Assembly (NCBI GenBank): GCA_022766795.1
Contig: JALEPE010000083.1
Location: 1 to 52,419 of the forward strand
Length of the DNA: 52,419 nt
Direction: 5' to 3'
DNA from: Helicobacter sp.
GTDB taxonomy: Bacteria > Campylobacterota > Campylobacteria > Campylobacterales > Helicobacteraceae
In this document: positions 16,112 through 24,473 of the stretch, one piece after another
Layout: each line of letters starts with the position of its first letter
Position numbering within the stretch: the first letter of the stretch is position 1
The notes under the pieces: generated by a model
What the model saw: only the letters and a program-made list of their open reading frames with translations
Databases searched by the model: none
What the model was told of the DNA's origin: nothing
Program-made: the position numbers and the translations under genes

Positions 16112-16710
16112 CGCTCGCTATTATTTCTACCTTCTAAAAGAAAACTACGTGTTGCTTCGTTGGTTGCAGAGTTAATTGCATTTTTTAGAATAATTTGAAT
16201 TTCTGTATCGTTAATGGTAGATTTCTCTCCAAAGAATTTTAAATACTGCTCATTAGCATTTTGTAGGCTTGATTTTCCTTGAAAAACGCGTGTTTCATCC
16301 ATACGATTAAAAGCTAATTGCACTTCTACAATCAAAGAATCGCTTGTTTGTGTATGCCAAAATCCACCTGTGCGACTTTTGGTATTAATATTGCCATACG
16401 CTGCATCTAAGCGATAATGCGTAGAAGCATTGGTTACTTCTAAAGTATGGGCAAAACAGCCACTTTGGTCTAGTGCCTCTTGAATATACTTGTGAATTTC
16501 AGAGTTTGAAAAATTTAAGTCATTATAATCGCCATGGCGCACAGTGCCAAAGGTATAAGTGATGATGGGTGTCTGGCAAGCAGAGACAACACGTGTATTG
16601 GGTAATGTGTCGTATTTTTGCGCACAAGCGGTTAAGAATAGAGTGCTAAGCACTAAAGAGCAGGCTTTGCATAAGAAATTTTGGTTTAAGATTCTATGTT
16701 TCAAAGGCAT
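16108..16710 (-). CDS. Putative outer-membrane-type lipoprotein, function unknown
   Basis: The product has 200 residues. After a basic beginning and a hydrophobic stretch comes the lipobox LTAC (Cys at ~29), so it is a lipoprotein. The rest is soluble and mixed alpha/beta with no motif I recognise. As written, the ATG is directly abutted by AAGGA, too close for normal initiation; the TTG two codons later has better spacing and may be the true start. An extended -10 (TGT-TAAAAT) is seen at 16740-16745. It is convergent with nuoN and divergent from the sensor gene. No function is proposed. Confidence 0.78.
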   Translation of the reverse strand: MPLKHRILNQNFLCKACSLVLSTLFLTACAQKYDTLPNTRVVSACQTPIITYTFGTVRHGDYNDLNFSNSEIHKYIQEALDQSGCFAHTLEVTNASTHYRLDAAYGNINTKSRTGGFWHTQTSDSLIVEVQLAFNRMDETRVFQGKSSLQNANEQYLKFFGEKSTINDTEIQIILKNAINSATNEATRSFLLEGRNNSER

Positions 16711-16739
16711 TCCTTCTTGTTGTTGGTATTAAACGCCTA

Positions 16740-16745
16740 ATTTTA
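16740..16745 (-). promoter_or_regulatory. Extended -10 promoter (TGT-TAAAAT) of the lipoprotein gene
   Basis: On the minus strand TGT precedes TAAAAT about 30 bases before the start of the lipoprotein gene. No -35 box is evident. Confidence 0.4.
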
Positions 16746-16811
16746 ACATATTTTATTGATAATTTTTATCAAAGATAATACAATACGCAGATTATTTTAT
16801 AAGGTTTTTTA

Positions 16812-17468
16812 TTGCGTATTTTTCAAAACAAAAAAATTATTTTTATTACTTTTTTGGAAATTTTGCTCTGCATTGTACTTGGTGTTGGAATTGCTCTATA
16901 TGCAAATAATAATCAAAAGATTTTACATCAGCAGGATTTAGCACTGCATTATGTCAATATCAGCGGAAAACAAAGGCTCTTAGCACAGCGTATTGTGTTT
17001 TTGGGGCAAATGATTGCAACAAACTATGTCCTGAAGCGTGATAATCAGCGGTTACTTTTGGAGTTTGAAGCGTGCATTAAAGAGTTAAGCACTATTCATA
17101 AAACTTTACAAAATTTCGTGGTTTCAACTATTGTCGGAAAGCAGGCAAATTCTACCTTGGATGATGTGTATTTTGGTGGGGGAAATTTGATGTTTAGTAT
17201 GGAGAATTTTTTAGAAAATGCAAGTAAAATTTTCTATCTTAATGCATTGCAAGATGTGCTCATTATCAATCAAGCCTTACTTCAGCAGCTAGAGGGGGAT
17301 AATGGGCTTTTGGTGCGCTTAGAGTTGGCGACATTCTCACAGCAAATTTATGCACAAAATTTTTTAAAAGAACAAGAGAAAAATACGGAGCGGTTTTTTT
17401 ACTTTGGTGTGTTTCTGTGCGGTCTGCAAGCATTATTGCTTTTATGGGGATTTGCGCAAAAACTATGA
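16812..17468 (+). CDS. Membrane sensor-like protein with PilJ/type IV pili MCP N-terminal-like domain
   Basis: The protein has 218 residues. Membrane helices at about 9-29 and 196-215 flank a ~165-residue helical periplasmic domain. The segment NISGKQRLLAQRI near residue 50 resembles the NxxGRQRMLSQR motif of PilJ-type and nitrate-sensor-like helical bundle domains. No HAMP, kinase or MCP signalling part follows: the protein ends right after helix 2, so it is a sensor without an output. The start is TTG at 16812 with AAGG seven bases before. It overlaps the metallophosphoesterase gene by four bases, so the two probably act together. The ligand is unknown. Confidence 0.72.
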   Translation: MRIFQNKKIIFITFLEILLCIVLGVGIALYANNNQKILHQQDLALHYVNISGKQRLLAQRIVFLGQMIATNYVLKRDNQRLLLEFEACIKELSTIHKTLQNFVVSTIVGKQANSTLDDVYFGGGNLMFSMENFLENASKIFYLNALQDVLIINQALLQQLEGDNGLLVRLELATFSQQIYAQNFLKEQEKNTERFFYFGVFLCGLQALLLLWGFAQKL

Positions 17469-18607
17469 AAAATCTATTTCCGCTTATTGCCTTGCTCGTC
17501 TTTTTGGGATTCCACTTAAGTATTTATTTTTTCTTTTTTAAGCAGATTATTAAAGTTAGAATTCCGCTTTTAGTTTTAAAATATTTTATTGTCTTTAATT
17601 TTCTAGGTGTAGTCTTATATTTTACTGCGCGGTATTTTATGGATTTTCCACAGAGTTTATATTTTTTGGTGTCCTTATCCATTGGCGTTAGTTTTGTACT
17701 ATTTGTTGTGATGTTGCTTTATCAATGTTTATCGCTGCTTTTAAAACTCATAAGCGCATTGTTTCCAAAGTTTTCCAAAGAGCGCAGAGGTTTTTTTCAA
17801 AATGCACTTAATATCACAAGTGGAATCTTTGCGCTTGGGTATTTGGGAGCAGGTTTAATAGAGGGGCGATTGCAACCGCGTATAGAATCACTTAGGATTC
17901 CACTTAAAAATTTTAAAGGTAGAATCTCTGCGGTGCAAATTAGTGATTTACATATTGGTGGGTTGATTGAAGAGAATGTAGTGCGCGGAATTGTCCAACA
18001 AATAAACGCATTGAATCCTGATTTTATTGTGCTAACAGGGGATATTGTTGATGCGGAAATTTCTAGAGTGTCAAAAGCCATAGAGGAGATTTCTAAACTT
18101 CAAGCACCACTTGGAATCTACTTTGTGCTAGGCAATCACGAGTATTTTCACGGCATAGAGCCTTTAATGAAAGCATTAAAAACTCTAAAAATTGTTGTAT
18201 TGGAAAATGCTTGTGTGCAGATTCAAAAGGGAGAATCGCGATTAAATTTAGCTGGTGTTTATGACTTATTTGGGCGTAGAATCGGGGCGTTAGAACCAAA
18301 TTTGGATAAAGCACTAGAAAAACGGAATCCTAATTATCCGCTGGTGCTTCTAGCGCATCAACCAAAGTTCGCTTTAGAGGTTGAGGAATCGCATAATGTG
18401 GATTTAATTTTAAGCGGGCATACACACGGCGGACAGATTTTTCCATTCCGATTCCTTGTAAAGCTAGAACAGCCCTATTTAGCTGGATTATATCAGCATA
18501 GTAAAACGACACAGATTTATGTGAATCGTGGCACAGGATTTTGGGGACCACCTATGCGCATTTTAGCGAGAGCAGAGATCAGCCATTTTGAGTTTGTAGA
18601 GCTTTAA
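17465..18607 (+). CDS. Membrane-anchored metallophosphoesterase (calcineurin-like)
   Basis: The product has 380 residues. The first ~135 contain about four membrane helices, and the phosphoesterase domain follows. Metal-binding motifs are in order: DLHIGG (161-166), GD (192-193), GNHEYF (223-228), AHQP (297-300) and GHTHGGQ (318-324). The family includes YaeI/LpxH-like enzymes and other phosphoesterases of unknown substrate. I chose the ATG at 17465, which overlaps the TGA of the sensor gene; the longer in-frame start at 17417 would lie inside that gene. Its substrate cannot be named. Confidence 0.86.
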   Translation: MKNLFPLIALLVFLGFHLSIYFFFFKQIIKVRIPLLVLKYFIVFNFLGVVLYFTARYFMDFPQSLYFLVSLSIGVSFVLFVVMLLYQCLSLLLKLISALFPKFSKERRGFFQNALNITSGIFALGYLGAGLIEGRLQPRIESLRIPLKNFKGRISAVQISDLHIGGLIEENVVRGIVQQINALNPDFIVLTGDIVDAEISRVSKAIEEISKLQAPLGIYFVLGNHEYFHGIEPLMKALKTLKIVVLENACVQIQKGESRLNLAGVYDLFGRRIGALEPNLDKALEKRNPNYPLVLLAHQPKFALEVEESHNVDLILSGHTHGGQIFPFRFLVKLEQPYLAGLYQHSKTTQIYVNRGTGFWGPPMRILARAEISHFEFVEL

Positions 18608-18631
18608 AACAAAGTTTCAAACAAAACAAAG

Positions 18632-18637
18632 TATAAT
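18632..18637 (+). promoter_or_regulatory. -10 box (TATAAT) of the pflA-xseB-nitrilase-like operon
   Basis: A perfect TATAAT lies 30 bases before the preferred pflA start, in the short gap after the metallophosphoesterase gene. No -35 box or sigma-54/sigma-28 flagellar promoter motif was recognised. Confidence 0.5.
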
Positions 18638-18666
18638 TCTAAATTTTAACAAGGAAAGTGGGATTA

Positions 18667-21066
18667 ATGTGTTGCATTAGGTGTGTTACTCGCATTTTTA
18701 TGCTTTTTATGCTTCTCTTAGAAATGGCATTCTCTCTTGAATTTTATATTGATGGTGGGAGAGAGGGCAATCGTAACTTTGCCGTGTTAAATTTGCGTGA
18801 TGACACACCCTTTACTTGTGTGGAGGAATGGAATCGTAATTCCGATGTAAGTGCGGTTGTATGTAAATTTGATGCTGCTTTACTCTCGCGATTCCAACGC
18901 AGTGAAACATTATTTTTTTCTATTACTCCCGAAGCGGTGGAGAACAATACAAATAGTTTTTATCTGAGAATTACTCCCAAAGCAGGTAAGAAAATGCAAC
19001 TTTATAACACAGAATTTGATTTAGCGGCAGGTAAGCCTATTCCAAAAGAAAATAATCCCTATTCCAAGCGATGGCAAATATTGGGCTATGAGGGTGCGAT
19101 TCCGTTTTTAGATGATGAGCCAAGCTATGGTATCAATTTTCCAATACAATTTGATGAGATTCCATATATTGGGGTATTAGATGTGCAAATGCGCCCGATG
19201 GATCATCAAGTAGGGAGGGATAAGGACAGCTTTTTGAGCATACAATCCTTTGTGGAACGTGGTTCATATATGGAATCTTTAGATGCGATTGATGATATGT
19301 TAGCGGCATATCCTGATACGATTTTTAAACGCGATGTGCTGTATTTGCGTTTGGTTGCGCTAGATGGATTACAGCGTCCTGATGATTATGAAGATATTAT
19401 TGCACTTGGTAAGGCTTGGATAAGTGCATATCCTACGGATATTCATATTGCAGAAGTGCTATTTGTTATTGCGAAAACCTATTCAGAGATGAAGTTTTTT
19501 GAGGAAGCAAAATATTATTATGACAGGCTTTTTAGTGAATATAAAGGTGATAAATATGAGCTTTTAGCAAGGCTTGATTATGGGAAGCGTTTGTATGAGC
19601 GAGGTGATAGAAAAGTTGTGCTAGAGCTATATGAATCCGTGCTTGAAGAAACGAATGATTTAGAGGTTGCCTCTTTAGCCTCTGTGTTGCTTGGAGATTA
19701 TTATCGCAAAGCAGAAGATAAACGTAATGCAGATAGGTATTTAAAAAGTGCGTTAGATGCGAATCCAAAATTCTTTTTAAAAGAGATTCCAAAGTATTAT
19801 GCGTTAATGCAGGAATGGGCGGAATCTGGAATTTATGAAACACCTGCAAAGGTGTTAGAGGTGATGTTTGAGACATTAGAGGATAAAACAGATCCTTTAT
19901 ATTTACCTATGCTTAAAAGTATGGGAATATGGTTTGATAAAGCAGGGGATTTACAAAAGGCACATCGCTATTACCAAATGTTCTTAAAAGAGACGGACAG
20001 CGAAATAGAACGCAAGGAAATAAAAGGGCTTGATGACGCATTGTTGCTAAATGACAGGGAAGGTGATGTAAAAAAACGCATTGAACATTATGATTATGTA
20101 ATGGAAACATATAAAGGAAAAGACGAAGCAAAGACTGCTTTAGAGAAAAAAGCACAAGCATATTACGAAATAGGTGAGTATGAAAATGTCTTTGCAATGC
20201 GTGAGGATTTGGATAGTATTTTGGGTGAAAATCACCCTGTATTAATCAATGCAGTTACAGCACTCACCAAAAACGCATTGCAAAGCAATAATTGCAAAGA
20301 CGCGTCCTATTATGGAAGCCTATATGATGTAAAAATTTTGCTTAACGATTCCGAATTTTTACGCTTGTTTGATTGTATGTATGCCAATAAGCAGTTTATT
20401 CCCGCCTTAAAAATTGCACAAGAAAAGTCTATTAATGCTACAGATGTAAAGCAAAAAGAGAGATGGTTATACCGCTTAGCTTGGGTAGAATATGAATCAC
20501 AAAATTATCCTAAAGCTGCCCTTGCGGCGCGTGATACCTTGAATTTATTAAGCGATGTTAATCATAATGATAGTACGTGGGTTTTATTTATGGCGTTAGC
20601 GCAACAGAGAAATTACGAAGAAGCGTTTAAATTAATACCGATTTTGGAGGATAAATTAAAAAACAGCACAAAACTGATTGAGGTTTATCGCGTGGTCTTG
20701 CAAGATGCGCTTGCGCGTAAAGATGATACAGCCATTAAAATTTATGCACAAAAATTAATGGATTTACAAGCCTTGCACGAACGCTATGAATATTCGCCTT
20801 GGGTAGAGCTTGGTATGGTGGAAGCACTGAATCGTGAGGCAAAATTTCAAGAATCTTTAGCGTTGCTTCAAAGGGCGGAATCTTATGCGCAGTTAGATAC
20901 GGAGCGCATACAGATTTATTATTTACAGGGGTATTTATATGATAAATTAAATAATATAGAAGCAGCAATGGAATCCTATACGCGATGTGAAGCTATTAAT
21001 TCGCAATCGCCTTGGAAAAATTTGTGTATTGATGCGAAGAAATTATTAGAAAACAGGGAGAAATAA
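18667..21066 (+). CDS. pflA: PflA, flagellar motor accessory protein (TPR-rich, periplasmic)
   Basis: The product has 799 residues. A hydrophobic signal segment ends near residue 22 and is followed by a beta-rich N-terminal domain. From about residue 185 onward there are many helical TPR-like repeats (e.g. EVLFVIAKTYSEMKFFEEAK, KAHRYYQMFLKET). This architecture, length and the position near nuoN match PflA (Cj1565c in C. jejuni, HP1274 in H. pylori). PflA is a periplasmic scaffold of the motor disk that, with PflB, positions stator units for high torque. I chose the ATG at 18667 because AAGGAAAG is well spaced from it; a GTG at 18658 is too close to that site. Two small genes follow with overlaps. 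Confidence 0.87.
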   Translation: MCCIRCVTRIFMLFMLLLEMAFSLEFYIDGGREGNRNFAVLNLRDDTPFTCVEEWNRNSDVSAVVCKFDAALLSRFQRSETLFFSITPEAVENNTNSFYLRITPKAGKKMQLYNTEFDLAAGKPIPKENNPYSKRWQILGYEGAIPFLDDEPSYGINFPIQFDEIPYIGVLDVQMRPMDHQVGRDKDSFLSIQSFVERGSYMESLDAIDDMLAAYPDTIFKRDVLYLRLVALDGLQRPDDYEDIIALGKAWISAYPTDIHIAEVLFVIAKTYSEMKFFEEAKYYYDRLFSEYKGDKYELLARLDYGKRLYERGDRKVVLELYESVLEETNDLEVASLASVLLGDYYRKAEDKRNADRYLKSALDANPKFFLKEIPKYYALMQEWAESGIYETPAKVLEVMFETLEDKTDPLYLPMLKSMGIWFDKAGDLQKAHRYYQMFLKETDSEIERKEIKGLDDALLLNDREGDVKKRIEHYDYVMETYKGKDEAKTALEKKAQAYYEIGEYENVFAMREDLDSILGENHPVLINAVTALTKNALQSNNCKDASYYGSLYDVKILLNDSEFLRLFDCMYANKQFIPALKIAQEKSINATDVKQKERWLYRLAWVEYESQNYPKAALAARDTLNLLSDVNHNDSTWVLFMALAQQRNYEEAFKLIPILEDKLKNSTKLIEVYRVVLQDALARKDDTAIKIYAQKLMDLQALHERYEYSPWVELGMVEALNREAKFQESLALLQRAESYAQLDTERIQIYYLQGYLYDKLNNIEAAMESYTRCEAINSQSPWKNLCIDAKKLLENREK

Positions 21067-21272
21067 TGAAAAAAGAATTGTGTTTTGAAGAATATTTAGA
21101 TAATGTTGCACAATGCTTGGAGAAGCTAAGTGATGATAATATTGGACTCAATGAGAGCTTAGAGCTTTACAAGAATGGAATGGAACATTTACAAAAAGCA
21201 CAAAAAATGTTAGAGAATGCACAATTACAATGCCAAGAATTAAAAATGCAATTTGCAAAGGATGAAGAATGA
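21066..21272 (+). CDS. xseB: Exodeoxyribonuclease VII small subunit
   Basis: This small helical protein (68 residues) has the XseB pattern: a beginning like FEEYLDNVAQCLEKL, then LNESLELYKNGMEHLQKAQKML. XseB associates in several copies with XseA to form exonuclease VII, which degrades single-stranded DNA. No xseA gene is in the window. Its ATG shares one base with the pflA stop, and its TGA overlaps the next start, so translation is coupled on both sides. Confidence 0.88.
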   Translation: MKKELCFEEYLDNVAQCLEKLSDDNIGLNESLELYKNGMEHLQKAQKMLENAQLQCQELKMQFAKDEE

Positions 21273-22048
21273 AAATTTCTGCACTACAACTCTCAAATAA
21301 AAGTCAAGGTGAAATAGAATCTTATATTAAAACAGCGGTGGATGCAAAAGTTAAGGTAATACTCTTTGGGGAATATTTGCTAAATCCTTTTTTTAAAATT
21401 TTAGAGCTTAATGAACGCAAAAAAATGCAATGGATAGAAGCAATCAAGCAGGAGAACGATAGGATTATAAGAATATCACAACAATACAATATTATTATGG
21501 TTGCTCCAATGTTTGAAGTAGTGGGCAATAAAATTTATAAAACGATTTTTATTCTTAATAAAGGCAAAGCATTAAGTTATAGAGCGCAGAAGTTAATGCC
21601 TTATGCGCATTGGAATGAAGTAGAATTTTTTGCAAATACAATGCCAAAGCATTTAAAAACACCACCGATCTTTAATGTGGGGGGATTTAAATTTTCTGTT
21701 GTGTTTGGTTATGAATTACACTTTGATGAACTTTGGATAAAACTGAAAAACGAATTAGTGGATTGTGTGTTGCTGCCTACTGCCTCTACTTTTGATTCTT
21801 CTTTGCGTTGGAGGAGCATTATCAAAATGCGCGCATTTTTAAATAGCTGCTATATTTTGCGTGCAAATCGTATCGGACAATTTGAGGATACAATCACAAA
21901 GACGCTATGGAATTTTTATGGAGATTCCTTATTTACTTCTCCAAATGGTGAAATTATTGATTGTTTGGGTGATAAAGAGGAATTATTGATTGCCGAAATG
22001 GATAAAAAATATTTAAAAGAAATTAGAGATTGCTGGAAGTTTTGTTAA
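21269..22048 (+). CDS. Nitrilase-superfamily (carbon-nitrogen hydrolase fold) protein without catalytic Cys
   Basis: The protein (259 residues) has the CN-hydrolase fold. The expected Glu is at 35 (LFGEYLL) and the Lys at 108 (YRAQKLMPY). At the nucleophile position, where the family has CYE-L-RFPE, this protein has FGYELHFDE with Gly147. The Cys needed for amidase/nitrilase chemistry is therefore absent, and the usual hydrolysis should not occur. It may bind a ligand or serve a structural role. It is cytoplasmic, the last of three overlapping genes after pflA and xseB. A natural lineage variant is more likely than a sequencing error, because the surrounding residues are well conserved. Confidence 0.82.
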   Translation: MKISALQLSNKSQGEIESYIKTAVDAKVKVILFGEYLLNPFFKILELNERKKMQWIEAIKQENDRIIRISQQYNIIMVAPMFEVVGNKIYKTIFILNKGKALSYRAQKLMPYAHWNEVEFFANTMPKHLKTPPIFNVGGFKFSVVFGYELHFDELWIKLKNELVDCVLLPTASTFDSSLRWRSIIKMRAFLNSCYILRANRIGQFEDTITKTLWNFYGDSLFTSPNGEIIDCLGDKEELLIAEMDKKYLKEIRDCWKFC

Positions 22049-22085
22049 AAATATTTGGATTAACCCCATTTTCAACTTTCTTAGA

Positions 22086-22091
22086 TATAAT
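22086..22091 (+). promoter_or_regulatory. -10 box (TATAAT) of rpoD
   Basis: TATAAT lies 69 bases before the preferred rpoD start, in the gap after the nitrilase-like gene. No -35 box is visible. Confidence 0.5.
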
Positions 22092-22159
22092 GCGTGATTT
22101 TTCAATGGCTTAAAAGTAACCTAAATCCTTAAATACGCATTTTATTGTTCGGAGTTTCT

Positions 22160-24019
22160 ATGTCTGCAAAAACTATTAATCAACAACTAGATGATTTATT
22201 TCAAAATTCCTCCAAATATGTCTCTTATGAAAAAGTTGCACAAGTCTTAGGCAAACTCCCAACAGCAGCGCAAGCTAAACGTGTAAGCGAATTAGCTAAA
22301 AAACACAAAAAGCGTTTAATGGCTGCTTCGGAAGTGGCAAAAATTCTAAACCAAGATGAAGCAAGAAAAATCAAAGAAGATAAAAAACGTCTTTTAGATG
22401 AAGAATTAGAAGATGAATTTGATTTTATGAAAGAACGAGAACTCTTGGAATGGAGTCGTAGCGATAGCCCTGTTAGAATGTATCTACGAGAAATGGGACA
22501 GATTCCATTATTGACAAGAGATGAGGAAATAGAACTAAGTAAAAACATTGAATTGGGTGAGAATATTATCTTAGACGCTATTTGTTCTGTGCCTTATTTG
22601 ATTGATTTTATCTTGGATTATAAAGAAGCTTTAATCAATAGAGAAAGACGCGTTAAGGAACTCTTTAAAAGCTTTGATGATGATGAGGAGGGCAAAGAGG
22701 GATTAGAGGATAATGAAGAGGATGAAAATGAAAATGAGGACGAGGAGGGTGAGGATTCTAAAAAGCCTATCAGTAAAAAAGACCAAAAACGTGTAGAAAA
22801 AGTCCTCCTTAGCTTTAAAACTTTAGAAAAGGCTAAAAAAGATTGGTTAAAGACTTGGGAATTAGAAAAAAATAATGAAAACTGCGAGGATATGCTTTAT
22901 CTCTTAACGCTTGCCCATAAAAAACAATTTTTAAAAGAAAAACTCTTAGATTTAGGACCTACAAGCAAACTCATTAATGAGCTTGTTAAAGCAATGGAAA
23001 ATACAATTAAGAGTGATGAGGGCTTTGATAAAGAATTAAAACGTTTAGAATATCGTTTGCCTTTATTTAACGATATATTACTCAATAACCACAAAAAGAT
23101 TTTAGAGAACATCACCGAAATGTCTAAAGCGGACATTACCGCAGCAGTGCCTGAAGCCACAATGGTATCTACTTATATGGAGATTAAAAAACTATTTCAG
23201 ACAAAAGCTGCTAGTGAGGGAAGCTTTGACTTAGAACCGGAAAAACTAAAACAAATCTTAGAACAAATTAAACGCGGTAAAGATATTGCTGATAAAGCAA
23301 AAACTAAAATGGCTAAATCCAATCTAAGATTAGTGGTGAGTATAGCGAAACGCTACACGAATAGAGGACTTCCTTTCCTTGATTTAATCCAAGAAGGTAA
23401 TATTGGTTTAATGAAGGCAGTGGATAAATTTGAATATAAAAAAGGGTATCGCTTCTCTACCTATGCGACTTGGTGGATAAGGCAAGCCATTTCAAGAGCG
23501 ATTGCTGACCAAGCCCGCACTATTAGGATTCCAATCCATATGATTGAAACCATTAATCGTATTAATAAAATTATGCGTAAATTTTTACAAGAAGAGGGCA
23601 AAGAACCCGATTTAGATAAAATCGCTGAAGAAGTAGGATTGCCTGTGGATAAAGTAAAAAATGTCATTAAAATCACAAAAGAACCTATTAGTCTAGAAGC
23701 TCCTATTGGCAATGGAGAAGATGGAAAATTTGGAGACTTTGTAGAAGATAAAAGCTCCATTGGTCCAATGGAACACATTTTAAAAGAGGATTTAAAAGGA
23801 CAAATTGATGATGTTTTAGATCAACTCAATGAAAGAGAAAAAGCTGTGATTCGTATGCGCTTTGGATTGTTAGAAGATGAATCAGATAGAACACTAGAAG
23901 AAATTGGTAAAGAATTAAATGTTACAAGAGAGAGAGTAAGGCAAATAGAATCCAGTGCTATTAAAAAATTAAAACATCCAAAAGTAGGGAGAAAGTTAAA
24001 GAATTATATTGAGGATTAA
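22160..24019 (+). CDS. rpoD: RNA polymerase sigma factor RpoD (housekeeping, sigma-80 type)
   Basis: The product has 619 residues. Region 1.2 starts at SPVRMYLREMGQIPLLTRDE. A long non-conserved region with a very acidic run (about residues 175-205) follows. Then come region 2 (SNLRLVVSIAKRYTNRGL, the -10 recognition helix YATWWIRQAISRAIADQART), region 3, and region 4.2 (ERVRQIESSAIKKLKHPK). It directs core RNA polymerase to general promoters. I prefer the ATG at 22160 with GGAG six bases before; a TTG at 22145 is upstream of that site. The extended -10 boxes without -35 boxes seen in this window suit the epsilonproteobacterial RpoD. Confidence 0.96.
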   Translation: MSAKTINQQLDDLFQNSSKYVSYEKVAQVLGKLPTAAQAKRVSELAKKHKKRLMAASEVAKILNQDEARKIKEDKKRLLDEELEDEFDFMKERELLEWSRSDSPVRMYLREMGQIPLLTRDEEIELSKNIELGENIILDAICSVPYLIDFILDYKEALINRERRVKELFKSFDDDEEGKEGLEDNEEDENENEDEEGEDSKKPISKKDQKRVEKVLLSFKTLEKAKKDWLKTWELEKNNENCEDMLYLLTLAHKKQFLKEKLLDLGPTSKLINELVKAMENTIKSDEGFDKELKRLEYRLPLFNDILLNNHKKILENITEMSKADITAAVPEATMVSTYMEIKKLFQTKAASEGSFDLEPEKLKQILEQIKRGKDIADKAKTKMAKSNLRLVVSIAKRYTNRGLPFLDLIQEGNIGLMKAVDKFEYKKGYRFSTYATWWIRQAISRAIADQARTIRIPIHMIETINRINKIMRKFLQEEGKEPDLDKIAEEVGLPVDKVKNVIKITKEPISLEAPIGNGEDGKFGDFVEDKSSIGPMEHILKEDLKGQIDDVLDQLNEREKAVIRMRFGLLEDESDRTLEEIGKELNVTRERVRQIESSAIKKLKHPKVGRKLKNYIED

Positions 24020-24473
24020 AAAATCTTAATATATGTTTAAGGGTTATGGCGTGCGTTGTACACAGCTTTGCACCCGCTTCAGCGTAAATCTATAAATATT
24101 AAACTGCTTTTTAAGCTTCCCATTGCGTCATTGCGAGAAAATTTGCAAAATTTTCGTGGCAATCTATAACTTTGGATTGCTTATAATTTTACCATTTGCG
24201 TCATTACAAACGAAGTGAAGCAATCCATAATCTAGCATTTTTTTAAGGATTCTATTGCAAAGGTTAATTTTTGAAAAATTATGGATTTGCAAGTGTGGGC
24301 AAATTTGCTAACGCAAATGTGTGCTTCGGCTAACGCTTCGCAATGACAGAGAGAGGGCGCAAGGACGAGGTGGTGAAATTTGTAAGTATGCTTATGGATT
24401 GCTTCGTCTCTCACTGTGTTCGCTCCTCGCAATGAGGAGGACGCAAGGACGCCATAAAAAGCAAAGAATACTT
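24020..24473. repeat. Gene-free region with four CGTCATTGCGAG-type repeat units
   Basis: No coding sequence is supported in these 454 bases. Four related units are seen: 24127-24168 (GTCATTGCGAG ... TGGCAATCTATA, a near palindrome), 24199-24234 (GCGTCATTA ... GAAGCAATCCATAA), 24322-24347 (inverted, ending CGCAATGAC) and 24393-24436 (inverted, GGATTGCTTCG ... CTCGCAATGAGG). The head CGTCATTGCGAG and tail GCAATC(C/T) recur in both orientations. Several minus-strand open frames here are repeat artefacts. Confidence 0.85.
24127..24168 (+). repeat. 42-nt palindromic repeat, copy 1
   Basis: This unit runs from GTCATTGCGAG to TGGCAATCTATA with an A/T-rich palindromic core. It matches the reverse complement of 36395-36436 at 41 of 42 positions by direct comparison; the single difference is C versus A in the middle. 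Confidence 0.9.

Noticed and set aside
24020..24473. Possible CRISPR array from repeated CATTGCGAG words
   Set aside because: Units vary in length and orientation, spacing is irregular, copies are diverged and no cas genes are nearby.
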